Positions 16,255 to 17,422 of a DNA stretch of 17,422 bases are shown here, one piece after another; position 1 is the first letter of the stretch; each line of letters begins with the position of its first letter. The notes beneath the pieces are model-generated. The model saw only the letters and a list, made by a program, of their open reading frames with translations, made no database searches and was not told the DNA's origin. The stretch covers positions 1-17,422 of the forward strand of contig CAZXBG010000091.1 of the NCBI GenBank assembly GCA_964638865.1, given 5' to 3'. The position numbers and the translations under genes were made by a program. Source of the DNA: UBA7236 sp964638865. Its GTDB lineage: Bacteria; Bacteroidota; Bacteroidia; Chitinophagales; BACL12.

Positions 16255-17422
16255 TCACATCTTCAAAAACTCCCCAAAACAAACCCTGTCCTCATTTTTC
16301 TCAATTAAAAAAAAGTAATTTCCGGATGGCAGCGCACTTGTAGCAATATGCACAATATTATTATGTACCATATTACTTTGTGAAACAATATTTCCCATCG
16401 CATTATATATTTTAATAGCTCCGTTGGAAATTGTTTTTTGAAGTTGAATATTTACCGTTTCAGTTACAGGATTAGGGTAGAGGATATATGAAATACGATA
16501 CAGATCAGAGATCGTCGTTTCCAGAAAAACAGTTTTACAGGCAACATCGTATCCGCCGGCATTTGTTGCAATGAGACAAATTTCATAATTGCTGGATTCG
16601 TCGTAAACATGTGCTGGATTTTGTTCGGTGGAAGTATTGCCATCTCCAAAATCCCAGTTCCATTCAAAGGGATCATTTGCTGATTCATCAACAAAAGCAA
16701 TTCCGAGATCTAGGATGAGATAAGAAAAATCTGCTTCAGGACCAGTCAGGGCGCTGGAAATAAATACTGTTTAACATTGAATATCTGAACCTCCCGCATT
16801 CGTTGTTGTGAGGCAAACCGTATAGATGCCGTTGTACTCGTAGATATGTATCGGGTTTTGTAAAACAGATATATTGCCATCTCCAAAACTCCAATCCCAT
16901 TCAAATGGCTCCCTTTCCGAAAGATCGATAAAGGAAACCACAGGATAGCCTGAATAACTGAATGCGGCATCGGGGACAATATAACTGCTTATCGAAACCG
17001 TTTTACATACGTAACTAGTTCCTCCGGGATTTCCTGCCGATAAACAGACATTAAAATCGCCGTTAGTTAAGAATGTATGTTCCGGATTTTGAATATTTGA
17101 AATATCTCCATCACCAAAAAACCAATCCCAGCTATCGGGAAAATTAACGGTCATATCGGTAAATGTAACAGTTGGATCTCCGGTAAATGAAAAATCGGCG
17201 GAGGGAGGATAAAAGGTATTTAATGTATCACAATAAGTATCCGATCCGAAATCATTTGTTGCGGTTAAACAAATAATAAAAATTCCGGGTTCGGGATATG
17301 CATGAACGGGACTGACGTCTGTTGATGCAGCACCATCCCCAAAATCCCAGAAATAGGTAATTCCGTCAATGCTTTCATTTAATAAATACACTTCCGATCC
17401 AAATCCGACATATTCTATATAA
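16255..17422 (-). pseudogene. PKD-repeat surface protein with T9SS tail, 5'-truncated by the window and interrupted by a stop codon
   Basis: The frame is open from the right edge, so the start lies outside. Four PKD domains of about 78 residues follow each other: 17422-17209 (YFWDFGDG), 17208-16978 (DWFFGDG), 16977-16774 (DWSFGDG) and 16743-16510 (NWDFGDG). A T9SS type A sorting domain lies at 16509-16258 (YPNPVTETVNIQL to FGEFLKM) and a TGA stop at 16255. Between PKD 3 and PKD 4 the reading frame holds a TAA (16771-16773). The frame is unchanged on both sides, with no other stop, and the neighbouring repeats have Lys at this position (CKT), so a single AAA-to-TAA change explains it. As written, the product would lose the last PKD unit and its export tail. 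No in-frame restart before the tail was seen. The intact protein would be a surface adhesin- or scaffold-type product. A sequencing error is possible. Confidence 0.82.
16771..16773 (-). other. In-frame TAA codon splitting the PKD-repeat gene
   Basis: The codon reads TAA on the minus strand inside C-stop-TV. The equivalent triplet in PKD 2 and PKD 4 encodes Lys within CKTV. Its start coordinate and that of the final stop (16255) are in the same phase, so there is no frameshift. The sense codon was probably AAA, changed at 16773. Confidence 0.85.

Noticed and set aside
16255..16773. Frameshift as the cause of the broken PKD gene
   Set aside because: The internal TAA and the final TGA are in the same phase and the intervening frame encodes a complete PKD unit and sorting tail, so a substitution and not an indel is required.
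16464..16979. Two minus-strand ORFs (16464-16700 and 16746-16979) in another frame
   Set aside because: They are out-of-frame readings of PKD units 3 and 4; their mutual similarity comes from the repeated DNA beneath.
1..17422. CRISPR arrays, insertion sequences, tRNA or rRNA genes
   Set aside because: No regularly spaced repeats, transposase-like frames, clover-leaf sequences or rRNA-like stretches were seen on either strand.

Overview
The window is AT-rich DNA from a member of the Bacteroidota. The evidence is five predicted surface or secreted proteins that carry, or once carried, a C-terminal type IX secretion (T9SS) type A sorting domain (PNP motif followed by a short beta-rich tail). 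Other signs are AQ-type signal-peptide ends, no clear Shine-Dalgarno sequences, a TamL-like BamA/TamA-family lipoprotein, and a perfect TAnnTTTG -7 element before the thiolase gene. It looks like a draft or metagenome scaffold, because it holds two runs of exactly 100 N (11102-11201 and 12473-12572). I cannot name the genus.

Layout. Positions 68-8854 hold five minus-strand genes, all for exported proteins. In transcription order they are two tandem paralogous FG-GAP/VCBS beta-propeller proteins (8854-6677 and 6674-4509, two bases apart), a small exported protein of unknown function (4319-3933), a multidomain GEVED/PKD surface protein with a TTG start (3907-1382), and an exported endonuclease/exonuclease/phosphatase-family enzyme (1288-68). 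Four of the five carry a T9SS tail. A possible 52-residue plus-strand gene lies at 9019-9177. A TamL-like outer-membrane assembly lipoprotein follows (11530-9184, minus), broken by an assembly gap. Its 5' end overlaps by 27 bases the divergent start of a SpoU/TrmH-family RNA methyltransferase (11504-12241, plus).

Positions 12242-12611 hold no gene, a four-unit heptamer tandem repeat and the second gap. Next come an exported protein of unknown function (13517-12612) and a thiolase (14852-13674) with a clear intrinsic terminator. Two small exported proteins, one a lipoprotein (16120-15572 and 15526-15068), are bracketed by two copies of an imperfect palindromic repeat. The right edge holds the 3' part of a PKD-repeat T9SS protein whose frame is cut by a single in-frame TAA, one PKD unit before the sorting domain.

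How they fit together. The left 9 kb reads as a set of cell-surface or secreted products of the T9SS pathway. TamL belongs to outer-membrane biogenesis, while the methyltransferase and thiolase are housekeeping genes. No mobile element, CRISPR array, tRNA or rRNA was seen. No clearly new multi-gene system was found. The strongest leads are the nonsense codon that separates a surface protein from its export tail, the palindromic repeat pair around two unknown genes, the tandem propeller pair, and the small GC-richer ORF.
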